Part shown: positions 37,429 through 45,767 of the stretch, in pieces
Layout: the number at the start of each line of letters is the position of its first letter
How positions within the stretch are numbered: the stretch's first letter is position 1
NCBI RefSeq assembly: GCF_022968395.1
Contig: NZ_JALJQZ010000009.1
Span: 62,001-126,000, forward strand
Source: Affinirhizobium lemnae
GTDB taxonomy: Bacteria > Pseudomonadota > Alphaproteobacteria > Rhizobiales > Rhizobiaceae
Length of the DNA: 64,000 bases
Direction: 5' to 3'
The notes under the pieces: model-generated
What the model saw: the letters and a program-made list of their open reading frames with translations, nothing else
What the model was told of the DNA's origin: nothing
Database searches by the model: none
Program-made: the position numbers and the translations under genes

Positions 37429-38154
37429 TCAATTCGCCATGAGTTCAGACGCACGGCGCCATTGGCATGCCTTGTGCTCAGCGGTCATGCGCAAGAAATT
37501 CTCGAGAAAGTTCCACGCGGCCTCGTCATGAACGAGGTGGTGGGTAAGCAGGCCCAAGGCAGGAACGGGTTGATCGACGTAAGCCAACAACTCCTCGTAC
37601 AAGGTCTCGGCCTCTTTCCCGCCCCGTACGCCACGCCAGTTCATGATGTCTACATGCGTATTGAGGAGCGGAAGGGTTGCAGTCCTTTCACGCCCGAAGA
37701 CAGACAGAGACCTGTAGCCCAGCTTTGGCAATTGCTCAGCAATCTCGGGGGAAATCCGGTTCCACGGCGGCACCATCATGGGAATGAAACGTTGGCCATG
37801 CAGAGCCTGCAGTTTGCCAAGGCCCGCCTGAATTTCGTTCAGGATCACCGGAAGCGGGCGATCATTGCCGAGTTCCTGCTTCTTTGCGGGCGGCTTCGAG
37901 TAGCTCTGGTGAGACCACCCATGCACAGCAACTTCAACGGCCGGGAAGCGCGCCAGATACTCGACTAGCGGAAATCCGGTCTTTTCCGGTATCACCGCCA
38001 ACGTCGGCGGAACAGAATGGCGTTCACATAACGTCAGCAGCCGGTCGAGAGCAGGCGTAACATCCACCGCATCGTCATCACGCAGCCACAGCGTCAACGT
38101 CCGACCTTCGGCAGCCAGTTGATCCAGACGCTCGCGCCATAAAGTTTCGAACAT
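37429..38154 (-). CDS. Polysaccharide deacetylase-like protein (NodB-type fold)
   Basis: The 241-residue protein has the NodB homology pattern in a compact form: LWLRDDDAVD (Asp26-Asp27, motif 1), HGWSHQS (His78, His82, motif 2), MMVPPWNRI (motif 3) and GLLTHHLVHDE (motif 5). These supply the expected metal triad Asp-His-His and a late catalytic His. It probably removes N- or O-acetyl groups from a glycan. No signal peptide is seen, so a cytoplasmic lipid-linked or nucleotide-sugar-derived intermediate is the likely substrate. It lies two bases downstream of the GT4 gene and is co-transcribed with it. Confidence 0.82.
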   Translation of the reverse strand: MFETLWRERLDQLAAEGRTLTLWLRDDDAVDVTPALDRLLTLCERHSVPPTLAVIPEKTGFPLVEYLARFPAVEVAVHGWSHQSYSKPPAKKQELGNDRPLPVILNEIQAGLGKLQALHGQRFIPMMVPPWNRISPEIAEQLPKLGYRSLSVFGRERTATLPLLNTHVDIMNWRGVRGGKEAETLYEELLAYVDQPVPALGLLTHHLVHDEAAWNFLENFLRMTAEHKACQWRRASELMAN

Positions 38155-38156
38155 GC

Positions 38157-39236
38157 TTACCTCAAATTGGAACGAAGGATGGAACCCAGTCGGCCCGCAG
38201 CCGCCTCAAGGGAATGGACACGCTCGGCGCGGTGCCGCGCGTTTCCTGCCAGTTTCGAGCGTAGTTCGTCATCCCTTAGCAGCAGTCGAATGGCATTTGC
38301 ATAATCCTCAGGATCCGAAGATTTGGTCAACAGCCCGGTCTCGCCGTGAGATACGACTTCAGGCACGCCAGCGGTTTTTTCTGCGATGACTGGCACACCC
38401 GCAGCCTGCGCCTCGAGATAGGCTAAGCCGTAAGCCTCTCCATGCCCCGGCCAGACGTAGATAGACGCGCGCGCTAGGTGATCCGCAATCTGCTGCGGCT
38501 GCAACTGACCGAGAAACGAGATCCGAGCTGACGGAAAATCTGAAAAGCAGCCTTCAACCTCCGCTCTTGCTGGTCCGTCACCAATGATCGACAGCCGCCA
38601 GTCTTCGTCCTTTAGGAGCAGCAGTGCCGCAGCGAGCGTCCGGTAGCTGCTGAGCTTGTCGCCCTCGCGCATCATTGCGACTGTAATCAGTTGCCTCTGT
38701 TCGGGTTGAGGGGTCAGGTCGCGGAATGGCGTCACATCAATGAACGGTGGCAGCCGTTCGCATCGTGCCTCGGGAGCGGCATCCAGAATGCCCCGTCGGT
38801 CTCGTTCGGTCAGGCAGATGTTGACGGCTGCGAACTTCAATCCTTCAAGAACCCGCTGCTGCGAAAGCGCCCACTTGCCGATGTTGCGCCGCTGCGAGTA
38901 GGACGACTCTGCAGTCACGTAGGGAATACCATGCCTGCGACAGAGATCCGGACCTAGGAGATCCGGTGACTTGTAGTACGGGTGATAGCAAAACCAGAGG
39001 TCTGGCTTCCCCTGATCGGCCCATAGGATATCGATACGCCGTATTTCCTGCTGAGCATCCATGGCGAACTGTTCCGCAACATCCGGTGTCGCTGAATAAC
39101 TACGCAGTTCTGAAACGACGTCCACCTCATGACCGGCTATGGTCAAGGCCCTTATCAACTGCTGCGCCATTAGCCGGTCCCCCGAAGGAACAGGATGGTG
39201 TGGCGATTTCAGTGGAGCATAGAAAGCGATTTTCAT
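38157..39236 (-). CDS. Glycosyltransferase, GT4 family
   Basis: The 359-residue protein begins MKIAFYAPLKSPHHPVPSGDRLMAQQL, a typical GT4 acceptor-domain start with a Ser-Gly-Asp loop. The donor domain has ITVAMMREGDKLSSYRTL, RLSIIGDGPAR and EAYGLAYLEAQAAGVPVIAEKTAGVPE. It presumably acts with the downstream deacetylase on the same glycan. The start lies 197 bases from the divergent nucleotide-sugar dehydrogenase gene, so both probably have promoters in that gap. Confidence 0.87.
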   Translation of the reverse strand: MKIAFYAPLKSPHHPVPSGDRLMAQQLIRALTIAGHEVDVVSELRSYSATPDVAEQFAMDAQQEIRRIDILWADQGKPDLWFCYHPYYKSPDLLGPDLCRRHGIPYVTAESSYSQRRNIGKWALSQQRVLEGLKFAAVNICLTERDRRGILDAAPEARCERLPPFIDVTPFRDLTPQPEQRQLITVAMMREGDKLSSYRTLAAALLLLKDEDWRLSIIGDGPARAEVEGCFSDFPSARISFLGQLQPQQIADHLARASIYVWPGHGEAYGLAYLEAQAAGVPVIAEKTAGVPEVVSHGETGLLTKSSDPEDYANAIRLLLRDDELRSKLAGNARHRAERVHSLEAAAGRLGSILRSNLR

Positions 39237-39433
39237 AGTGCTGAGATAGGAACGAGGATGCCACTCTTTGCAAGTCTGCCGATCAGAATTAATTGATGCG
39301 CTTCTGCCCGTGCTTGCCTATCTAACCTTTACCGCACCCTTGACACAGGTGGTATGGAACCTCAACTGAGCGCGACGGAAAAGCGCTTCGTGCACCATCG
39401 CACGCAACATCGCAGCATCACGGAGAGAACCCC

Positions 39434-40777
39434 TTGAGTCAGGCAGAGATCGCGAACCATCCTCTTGTCACCGCGATCCGCTCCAAGACGATCAAGGCCG
39501 GCGTTATCGGTCTGGGCTATGTTGGCCTGCCACTGGCCATGAGCATTTCACGCGCCGGCTTCCAGACACTTGGTTTCGATATTGATACCGAAAAAATGGT
39601 ACGGATCGACGCGGGCAAAAGCTACATAGAAGCGGTGCCGAGCGACGTTCTTGCTGCCGAGCGAGCCGCGGGCCGCTTTTCCGCGACAGATGATTTCGGG
39701 CGTCTTGCCGAATGCGACGTGATTGCGATCTGCGTCCCGACGCCCTTGACGCGTTATCGTGATCCAGACTTGAGTTTCGTCGAAAACACCTGTCGGCAGA
39801 TCGCGAAAGTGCTGCGCCCCGGCCAGTTGATAGCGCTGGAATCGACCACCTATCCAGGAACGACTGACGAGATCATGCGCCCCATTCTGGAGGCCTCCGG
39901 CTTGAAGGCGGGTGAGGATTTCTTTCTCGGCTATTCGCCTGAACGGGAAGACCCTGGCAATCGCGACTTCAACACCTCCACGATACCGAAGGTCGTTGCA
40001 GGCGATGGCGAGCTTGCCAGTGAGATGATGAAAGCCTTCTACGGCGCCGTGGTCGATACAATCGTGCCCGTCACTTCCGTGCGAACAGCCGAGGCGGTGA
40101 AGCTGACGGAAAACATCTTCCGCGCTGTCAACATCGCCCTCGTCAACGAGTTGAAGCTCGTCTACGACGCAATGGGTATCGATGTCTGGGATGTGATCGA
40201 GGCGGCCAAAACCAAGCCGTTCGGCTATATGCCTTTCTATCCGGGTCCGGGTCTTGGCGGTCACTGCATTCCGATCGATCCGTTCTACCTCACATGGAAA
40301 TCACGCGAGTTCGAACAGCCAACCCGCTTTATTGAACTTGCGGGCGAGATCAACACATCCATGCCACGCTACGTGGTGGAGAAGCTTGCAGAAGGGCTGG
40401 ACCGTCGCCTTGGCAAGGCGCTCAGCCGCTCGCGTATTCTGATCATGGGATTGGCCTACAAAAAGAACGTGCCAGACATTCGCGAGAGTCCTTCCCTTCG
40501 CCTGATGGAGTTGATCCTCGAGCGCGGTGCGCAGGTGGAATATCACGATCCGTACCTCGAAGAGATTCCCAGAACACGCGAATACGGGCACCTGAAAGGC
40601 CGTAAATCGGCGAGCCTCGATCAAACGACGGCTGATGCTTTCGATGCGGTTGTGATCGCGACCGACCATGATTCCGTCGACTATGCGAGCCTTGAACAAT
40701 GGGCGCCGCTTATCATCGATACTCGCAACGTCTACGCGCGGCGGGGAATTTCCTCGGATAAGGTCATCAAGGCCTGA
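39434..40777 (+). CDS. UDP-sugar 6-dehydrogenase (UDP-GlcNAc/UDP-Glc dehydrogenase family), TTG start
   Basis: The 447-residue protein starts at a TTG preceded by GGAGAGA. It has the NAD-binding GVIGLGYVGLPLA (23-35), LTENIFRAVNIALVNEL, and the catalytic Cys278 in GLGGHCIPIDPFYLTWKS. The latter is the WbpA/WbpO-like (UDP-N-acetylhexosamine) version rather than the shorter GGxCFPKD of UDP-glucose dehydrogenase, so UDP-GlcNAc or UDP-GalNAc oxidation to the uronic acid is favoured. The C-terminal domain includes GLAYKKNVPDIRESPSL. It supplies an activated amino-uronic acid for the neighbouring transferases, by inference. Confidence 0.88.
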   Translation: MSQAEIANHPLVTAIRSKTIKAGVIGLGYVGLPLAMSISRAGFQTLGFDIDTEKMVRIDAGKSYIEAVPSDVLAAERAAGRFSATDDFGRLAECDVIAICVPTPLTRYRDPDLSFVENTCRQIAKVLRPGQLIALESTTYPGTTDEIMRPILEASGLKAGEDFFLGYSPEREDPGNRDFNTSTIPKVVAGDGELASEMMKAFYGAVVDTIVPVTSVRTAEAVKLTENIFRAVNIALVNELKLVYDAMGIDVWDVIEAAKTKPFGYMPFYPGPGLGGHCIPIDPFYLTWKSREFEQPTRFIELAGEINTSMPRYVVEKLAEGLDRRLGKALSRSRILIMGLAYKKNVPDIRESPSLRLMELILERGAQVEYHDPYLEEIPRTREYGHLKGRKSASLDQTTADAFDAVVIATDHDSVDYASLEQWAPLIIDTRNVYARRGISSDKVIKA

Positions 40778-40793
40778 TCGACTGGAGAAAATT

Positions 40794-41276
40794 TTGAGCA
40801 GACTCGATAGTTTCATCAACCGCATGAGCGCCCAGCGCGATCTGTTGAACCATGTGCGTGATAACCTTGTCTTGCCGGAAGCCGGCGAGGTCTTCGAAAT
40901 CGGCCTCGGCAATGGCAGAACCTACAGCCATTTGCGGGAGAATTTTCCCGGGCGGCGTGTCATCGCCTTTGACCGGAAACTCGCTTCACATGCCTCTGCG
41001 ACACCCGCAGCGGACGATTTTGTCGAGGGTGAAATCCGGGAAACTGGACAGGCCTTCATTGGCCGACAGGCTGCACTGGTTCATGCTGATATCGGCACAG
41101 GCTATGATGACAAGGATGCGATCACCCTGATATGGCTTCCGCAAATGGTATCCGGCATGCTGGCAAGTGGCGGAGTGGCGGTCAGCGGCCTGCCCCTCGA
41201 TCATACAGACCTGGAACTGCTTCCTCGCCTTCCCAGCATCGCGGAAGGTCGCTATTTCCATTACAGGCGGCGTTAA
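40794..41276 (+). CDS. Small SAM-dependent methyltransferase-like protein, TTG start
   Basis: I place the start at TTG 40794, 6 bases after GGAG, giving 160 residues; upstream residues in this frame overlap the dehydrogenase out of phase. The protein has methyltransferase motif I VFEIGLGNGRTY (about 33-44) and the acidic motif IAFDRK (57-62), where the ribose-binding acidic residue is expected. It is short for a class I enzyme (usually 200 or more), so substrate-binding elements may be minimal. It follows the UDP-sugar dehydrogenase by 16 bases and ends overlapping the stop of a convergent gene. Confidence 0.68.
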   Translation: MSRLDSFINRMSAQRDLLNHVRDNLVLPEAGEVFEIGLGNGRTYSHLRENFPGRRVIAFDRKLASHASATPAADDFVEGEIRETGQAFIGRQAALVHADIGTGYDDKDAITLIWLPQMVSGMLASGGVAVSGLPLDHTDLELLPRLPSIAEGRYFHYRRR

Positions 41277-41731
41277 AGAACTGCCTCTTGGGAAAATCTC
41301 TTTCCCACACCGCCAATCCGATCTCGAAGAGTTTCAGCAAGAACGCGACTAATTTCGAAACTCATTCTCGGATTGTCGGAAACGAGCCGAAGCAGGCAGT
41401 CCCGGCCGATCTTGAGCGCTTCGACATTCGTCAGGGCAGTTGCGGTCATGGCTCTTGGCTGATCGGAAAGAAGGCACATCTCGCCCAGCATAGAGTTTGG
41501 CTCCGCATGCGTGGTTTCACACCGTCCGCATGGACTGGACGCGGTGAGCCTGACATTGCCGCTGAGAAGCACGAAGGTTGCTTCCGGAAAATCGCCTTGC
41601 ATGAAAATCGCGTCACCGGGTTCATAGGATATGCGATAAGAGGCGAATGCCAGCAGTTTCAGCTTACATGGATCCACCCGGTTGAAGTAAGGAATGTTCC
41701 GCAGTAGCTCGACTTCTTCCCTCAGCAACAT
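41273..41731 (-). CDS. Cyclic nucleotide-binding domain protein
   Basis: The 152-residue product from the ATG at 41731 (a GTG at 41752 is possible and adds seven residues) is essentially one cNMP-binding domain. It has beta-roll Gly residues in EPGDAIFMQGDFPEATFVLLSGNV and a phosphate-binding cassette MLGEMCLLSDQPRAMTATA with the key Glu and Arg. No DNA-binding helix-turn-helix follows, so it is not a CRP-type regulator; a role as a partner or sensor for the adjacent ABC-like protein, encoded 39 bases upstream in the same direction, is inferred. Confidence 0.82.
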   Translation of the reverse strand: MLLREEVELLRNIPYFNRVDPCKLKLLAFASYRISYEPGDAIFMQGDFPEATFVLLSGNVRLTASSPCGRCETTHAEPNSMLGEMCLLSDQPRAMTATALTNVEALKIGRDCLLRLVSDNPRMSFEISRVLAETLRDRIGGVGKRFSQEAVL

Positions 41732-41770
41732 AGCGCCGCATGCCCCCTTCACGCGTCGGCTGCCTCCACC

Positions 41771-44491
41771 TCAGGCAACCAACGATCTAAATATTCCACT
41801 GTCTCGATCCAGCGCCTCGAAAGACCCGTCCTCAGCGACCGTGCCGCGGTCGAATACAATCACTCGATGAAACAATCGTGACAGGGAAGTGTTAGAAAGA
41901 ACCCAAATGACTGTCGGATCATTGTCCTGTTCCTTCAGGAAATCAATAACAGCCTTAACGATTTCCTCCTGAACGCGCCTGTCCAACCCCGGCAAAGCGC
42001 GATTGAAGATGTAGAAATCGGAACGTCGCACCAACGCCCGCGCAAGGCTCAGCTTGTGGCGCTGCGTCAGGGTCAACCGACGCCCTCCCGTTCCGACCTC
42101 GAAGCTCAACCCAAGAGCGATGAAGCTCTCGAACAGTCCCTTCTCGCGCATGATTTCGCCAGCGATTTTCCTGATCTTCGCCGGAGCATCTGCAACACGA
42201 TGAGACAACTTTCCGAAAAGCACATTCTCTCGAAGAGTCGCCGCAGCCATGTAGCGGTGTGGATCATATCTCTCGATCCGGTCCCGCAGGTTCGCGGGCA
42301 GATTGGCGTAGAATTTGTCGCGCGCTGCCACCACCGCATCCATGATATCCTGCGTCAACACACCAAAACGATAGCGCGGCTCGACATAGTGCAGGCTGAG
42401 GCGGACGACGGAACGCGCTTCCTCCTCGGTTATGGCTGCTCCGGTGCGGGATTGCATACGTTGCAAAAGCTGCTGATACTTGGCGATGTCCTCGGCACTG
42501 ACGCGGTCGAGTTGCTGGAAGAACGGATGTTCCGGCGGCAGATCTGCGAAGATTTCGACCAGATCGTCTGCGATCTTCAGACCCATCTCATAGAGCATCT
42601 CATAAAGACCGCTGACTTCGAGCACCTCGAAAAGATACTCGCTTTCCGTCACATCGCCGTCGGAGCTGGACGAAATGCGCGTCGCAGCAAACAGAAGGTT
42701 TTCCGCAACAGTCGCTTCGGGGTTATAGGTCGCCGGATCAAAATGGGCGACGATGTTCGAGAGCCCTTCAGCCTGAAGAGTTTCTCTCAAGGAATGACGC
42801 ATCTCGACGATCCGCCCCGCCAGTGCCGGGTTTTCCTCTGGATCCAGATAGGAGTGGAGCGCAAGCTCCATGACATCCGGCGTCAGTTGAACGGCATCGA
42901 GCGCACGCATGAGTGACTGCTTGAGATCGTCGTCAAACCCGCGCAAGACCGATGTCGACCGGCGATCTATCCAGTCTGCATTGAGGTCGAACGCACAATT
43001 CCCAGCCAGTTCCGCCTCCCGGATCTCCCAACTGCGATGAGTGGCTTCCTCGCCGCTATAGGTCACACTCGTCGTCGGCGCGTGCTTCAATCCGTAGAGC
43101 AGATTGTCTTTCAGGCTGCCATGGAAGAAGTAACTGTCTGCCGAAGCATAACTGATCTTGCGGCCCGACACCGCTTCCGGCAATTCCAGCAAATCGGTAT
43201 CGCCGAGACTGACGCGACCGGACGCAGGCCAGACAATACGGGCGAAGGATTCCGCCAGACTCTCGCCGCCGTTGCCTGCATTGTCGATGATGGCAATGGT
43301 TTCGCCTCGCTCGATCTTGAGCGTCACGTTGTCGAGGGTCTTTGCGCCACTTCCGTCGATAACCGTCAGGTTTTGAGCCGCGAGAACCGTACCCGCATAA
43401 GCAGGCGTCACGGGCTTTACCTCATGCAGGGACGGATCAACGAGCTGCCCGTGCTCAAACTGCTCGAGGACCTGTTCATACTTGACCTGAACATCCTGGC
43501 GGGACTGATCCCAGTCGATCAGCTCTTTCAATGGGCCCGGCAGATCTTTGTAGGCGTTGATGACAGCGACCAGTTGGCCAACATCGAGCGATCCCTTGAG
43601 GGCGAAATAACCGCCGATGGAATAGAACAGAAACGGAGTCAGCTGGGAAAGGAAGTTATTGACGAATTTGACAAGAAACTTCCACTGATAGAGCTCGTAG
43701 CGGATTTTATAAATATGGCCGAGCCGATGCGCGATATCCGCGCGCTCATAATTGCTCGTGTCATAGGTGTGGATCGTATCAATGCCGTCGACGATTTCTC
43801 CAACCTTGCCAGCAAGATGACGCGCCGTGATCTGTCGCTGACGTCCAAGATCAATCAGCCGCCGCCGCATTTTCGGAATGATGCCCACCTGAATGGCAAC
43901 CATGACGAAGGCAATCATCCCAAGCGCAAGATTCTGGAGGAAAATAAAGAAGAGCGCCGCCGCAGCCTGACCACCGAGCATGACCGGTTGAACGAAAGCA
44001 TCTCCGGTAAAGCCGCCGAACGGCTCCACCTCATCTTTCACCATCGTCGAGACTTCAGCCCCATGGGCCTGTTTCAACGCGCTAGGTGGAAAGCGTAGAA
44101 CCCGATCCACCAGTTCGAACCGGATTCGTCTCAGCAGCCTTTCACCCAGCCGACCCTTGTAGGTGTTGATGTAGAATTTGAAGAGGCCGTTGACGATGAC
44201 GAGAAACAGAAAAACGCCGCTCAAGGCCATGAGCATGGACATACGATCCAGCTCGAAGCCCTCGAAACTCCAGCTCAGATCGGTGAAGGGAACCGCGAGG
44301 GTGAACTCCATGAACAGCGCCGTGGAGTCCGCCGTCTCGAAACCGCTTCCCTGAATGGGGCCGTTGATGATCTGCTTCGGCAAATCGAACGCAGCGAAAT
44401 AAGGGACCATGGAAAGCAGCACGATGGCCAGGATGAACACCTGCTGCCGCCGGGTATGCTTCCAGATATAGCGTAGTAGGTTGCGTTCCAT
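41771..44491 (-). CDS. Degenerate, expanded ABC exporter-like membrane protein
   Basis: The 906-residue protein begins with an ABC exporter transmembrane domain (hydrophobic segments about 17-35, 85-103, 172-200, 283-300; coupling region KVGEIVDGIDTIHTY near 229-243). The nucleotide-binding part (from 367) is strikingly altered. The Walker A position reads IDNAGNGGESL, with Glu for the Lys. Walker B reads FYIFNRALPGLD, with Asn and Arg for the Asp and Glu. The signature reads LTLTQRH, and the switch His is Asn (VLSNTSLS). Q-loop-like segments followed by N-L/V-L-F/Y-G/A occur three times (about 454-468, 588-602, 746-760), inside an NBD enlarged by some 300 residues. It is probably unable to hydrolyse ATP. 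Confidence 0.75.
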   Translation of the reverse strand: MERNLLRYIWKHTRRQQVFILAIVLLSMVPYFAAFDLPKQIINGPIQGSGFETADSTALFMEFTLAVPFTDLSWSFEGFELDRMSMLMALSGVFLFLVIVNGLFKFYINTYKGRLGERLLRRIRFELVDRVLRFPPSALKQAHGAEVSTMVKDEVEPFGGFTGDAFVQPVMLGGQAAAALFFIFLQNLALGMIAFVMVAIQVGIIPKMRRRLIDLGRQRQITARHLAGKVGEIVDGIDTIHTYDTSNYERADIAHRLGHIYKIRYELYQWKFLVKFVNNFLSQLTPFLFYSIGGYFALKGSLDVGQLVAVINAYKDLPGPLKELIDWDQSRQDVQVKYEQVLEQFEHGQLVDPSLHEVKPVTPAYAGTVLAAQNLTVIDGSGAKTLDNVTLKIERGETIAIIDNAGNGGESLAESFARIVWPASGRVSLGDTDLLELPEAVSGRKISYASADSYFFHGSLKDNLLYGLKHAPTTSVTYSGEEATHRSWEIREAELAGNCAFDLNADWIDRRSTSVLRGFDDDLKQSLMRALDAVQLTPDVMELALHSYLDPEENPALAGRIVEMRHSLRETLQAEGLSNIVAHFDPATYNPEATVAENLLFAATRISSSSDGDVTESEYLFEVLEVSGLYEMLYEMGLKIADDLVEIFADLPPEHPFFQQLDRVSAEDIAKYQQLLQRMQSRTGAAITEEEARSVVRLSLHYVEPRYRFGVLTQDIMDAVVAARDKFYANLPANLRDRIERYDPHRYMAAATLRENVLFGKLSHRVADAPAKIRKIAGEIMREKGLFESFIALGLSFEVGTGGRRLTLTQRHKLSLARALVRRSDFYIFNRALPGLDRRVQEEIVKAVIDFLKEQDNDPTVIWVLSNTSLSRLFHRVIVFDRGTVAEDGSFEALDRDSGIFRSLVA

Positions 44492-44738
44492 GGGCGGCGT
44501 TTCATCGATCTCATCACAAACCGATTTACGGCCGAAGCACGAGACGGTTCAAAGAATGGACATATACAAAGTCTTGTGCGTGCAGCCAATCGGATTGAAA
44601 TGCCCCTACGAGGCCATTATGCTGAAAGTTTGGTTGGGTGTGTCCGTTTCGCTGCATTGCATCGCTACTGAGTTCTCTCATGTCTCGAATAGCTTGGATT
44701 GCACAAAATTTAGCCCTGCAAATATTATAAACAAAGCA

Positions 44739-44767
44739 TTGACACGGACCGAATCCAGCGTTCTATT
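44739..44767 (+). promoter_or_regulatory. Candidate sigma-70 promoter for the amino-acid-type ABC operon
   Basis: TTGACA (44739-44744), a 17-base spacer and TCTATT (44762-44767, 4 of 6 matches to TATAAT) lie 84-112 bases before the binding-protein ATG. The perfect -35 and standard spacing support it. Confidence 0.5.
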
Positions 44768-44779
44768 TGTATAGTCAAA
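44766..44779. promoter_or_regulatory. Candidate HutC/GntR operator overlapping the transcription start
   Basis: TTTGTATAGTCAAA has symmetric TTTG/CAAA arms and a GTATAGTC core that differs by one base from the GTMTAKAC-like core known for HutC-subfamily GntR regulators. It sits just downstream of the -10 box, a good place for repression by the GntR regulator encoded at 47859-48635. Confidence 0.35.
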
Positions 44780-44850
44780 AGAGACCGAAAACATCGGTCC
44801 GAGGGGAACAGTGCTGCGGGCAACCAAGCTCGAAAACGGGAGCAACCATC

Positions 44851-45675
44851 ATGCTGAAAAGACATTTCCTCAAGGCGGCCGCCTGCGCCGCATTCTTCCT
44901 GGGCGCATCACTAAGTGCCCACGCCGAAGATATCCTTGCGAAGGCAAAAGCCGCTGGGACCCTCAAGGTCGGTACCGAGACGGCTTTCGCGCCATTCGAT
45001 TTCATTGATGCTGGTACGCATTCGGGTCTCAATGTCGATCTGTTCGCCGAAATCGGCAAAGAGCTTGGCGTTAAGATCGAATGGGTAACGCTGCCGTGGG
45101 AAGGCGTATTGCCCGGCCTTGAAGCAGGGAAGTTCGACGTTGTTGCCGGACCAGCGACGATCACTAAGGCACGCATGGAGCGTTATCGCTTCACATCGCC
45201 AATCGCTGAGGCAACTGTTGCAATTCTCAAGAAGGCCGGTGCGCCTATCAGCAAGCCGGAGGATATCGCAGGCAAGGCCGTCGGAGTCGGCAAGGCGACG
45301 GCGCAACTGGCTCAATTGACCGAATTTTCCGCAACATTGCCGACCAAGGTCGATATCCGCGAATATCCGGCCTTCAATGATGCCTATGCCGATATGGCGG
45401 CTGGCCGTATCGTTGCGGTCGCAAACTCGCTCCCGAACATCGCATTCGTCGCCAAGCAACGGGCCGGCATGTTTGAAGTCGTGCAGCCACCTTTCGGAAA
45501 GAAGACCTATTTCGGGTATGTTGGCCGCAAGGATGCAGACTACGCTCCGCTAATGGACGCCATCGATGCTGCTCTCATCAAGATGAAGGGTGACGGTCGC
45601 ATGGCAAAGCTTCAGGATAAGTGGTTCGGTACGAAGTTCGATACTCCGGACATCGTCAAGGAACCCGCGATCTGA
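44851..45675 (+). CDS. Periplasmic amino-acid-type binding protein (SBP family 3)
   Basis: Starting at ATG 44851 (GGGAG upstream) gives 274 residues with a signal peptide (MLKRHFLKAAACAAFFLGAS..., cleavage near AHA-EDIL). The mature protein has the family-3 features VGTETAFAPFDFID, WEGVLPGLEAGKFDVVAGPATITKARMERYRFTSP and a C-terminal KLQDKWFG. It delivers a polar amino acid or related compound to the two permeases encoded downstream. The monooxygenase in the same operon suggests a modified, perhaps sulfur- or N-containing, amino acid. Confidence 0.9.
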   Translation: MLKRHFLKAAACAAFFLGASLSAHAEDILAKAKAAGTLKVGTETAFAPFDFIDAGTHSGLNVDLFAEIGKELGVKIEWVTLPWEGVLPGLEAGKFDVVAGPATITKARMERYRFTSPIAEATVAILKKAGAPISKPEDIAGKAVGVGKATAQLAQLTEFSATLPTKVDIREYPAFNDAYADMAAGRIVAVANSLPNIAFVAKQRAGMFEVVQPPFGKKTYFGYVGRKDADYAPLMDAIDAALIKMKGDGRMAKLQDKWFGTKFDTPDIVKEPAI

Positions 45676-45767
45676 CAACGGGATCGATGAGGAACGGCTT
45701 TGTTGAATCCTGAGCCGTTCCATTTCTCAGCTGCGCCTTGTCTAGCACGACTGCTCCGGGTGAGCCC

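Larger units (their letters stand above)
44492..44850. promoter_or_regulatory. 359-base intergenic region between divergent ABC genes
   Basis: This gap separates the divergent degenerate ABC gene (start 44491, minus) and the amino-acid binding-protein gene (start 44851, plus). It is A/T-richer than its surroundings toward 44700-44780. It contains a candidate promoter and operator for the plus-strand operon, listed separately. I find no convincing open reading frame, RNA gene or repeat in the rest. Confidence 0.5.
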
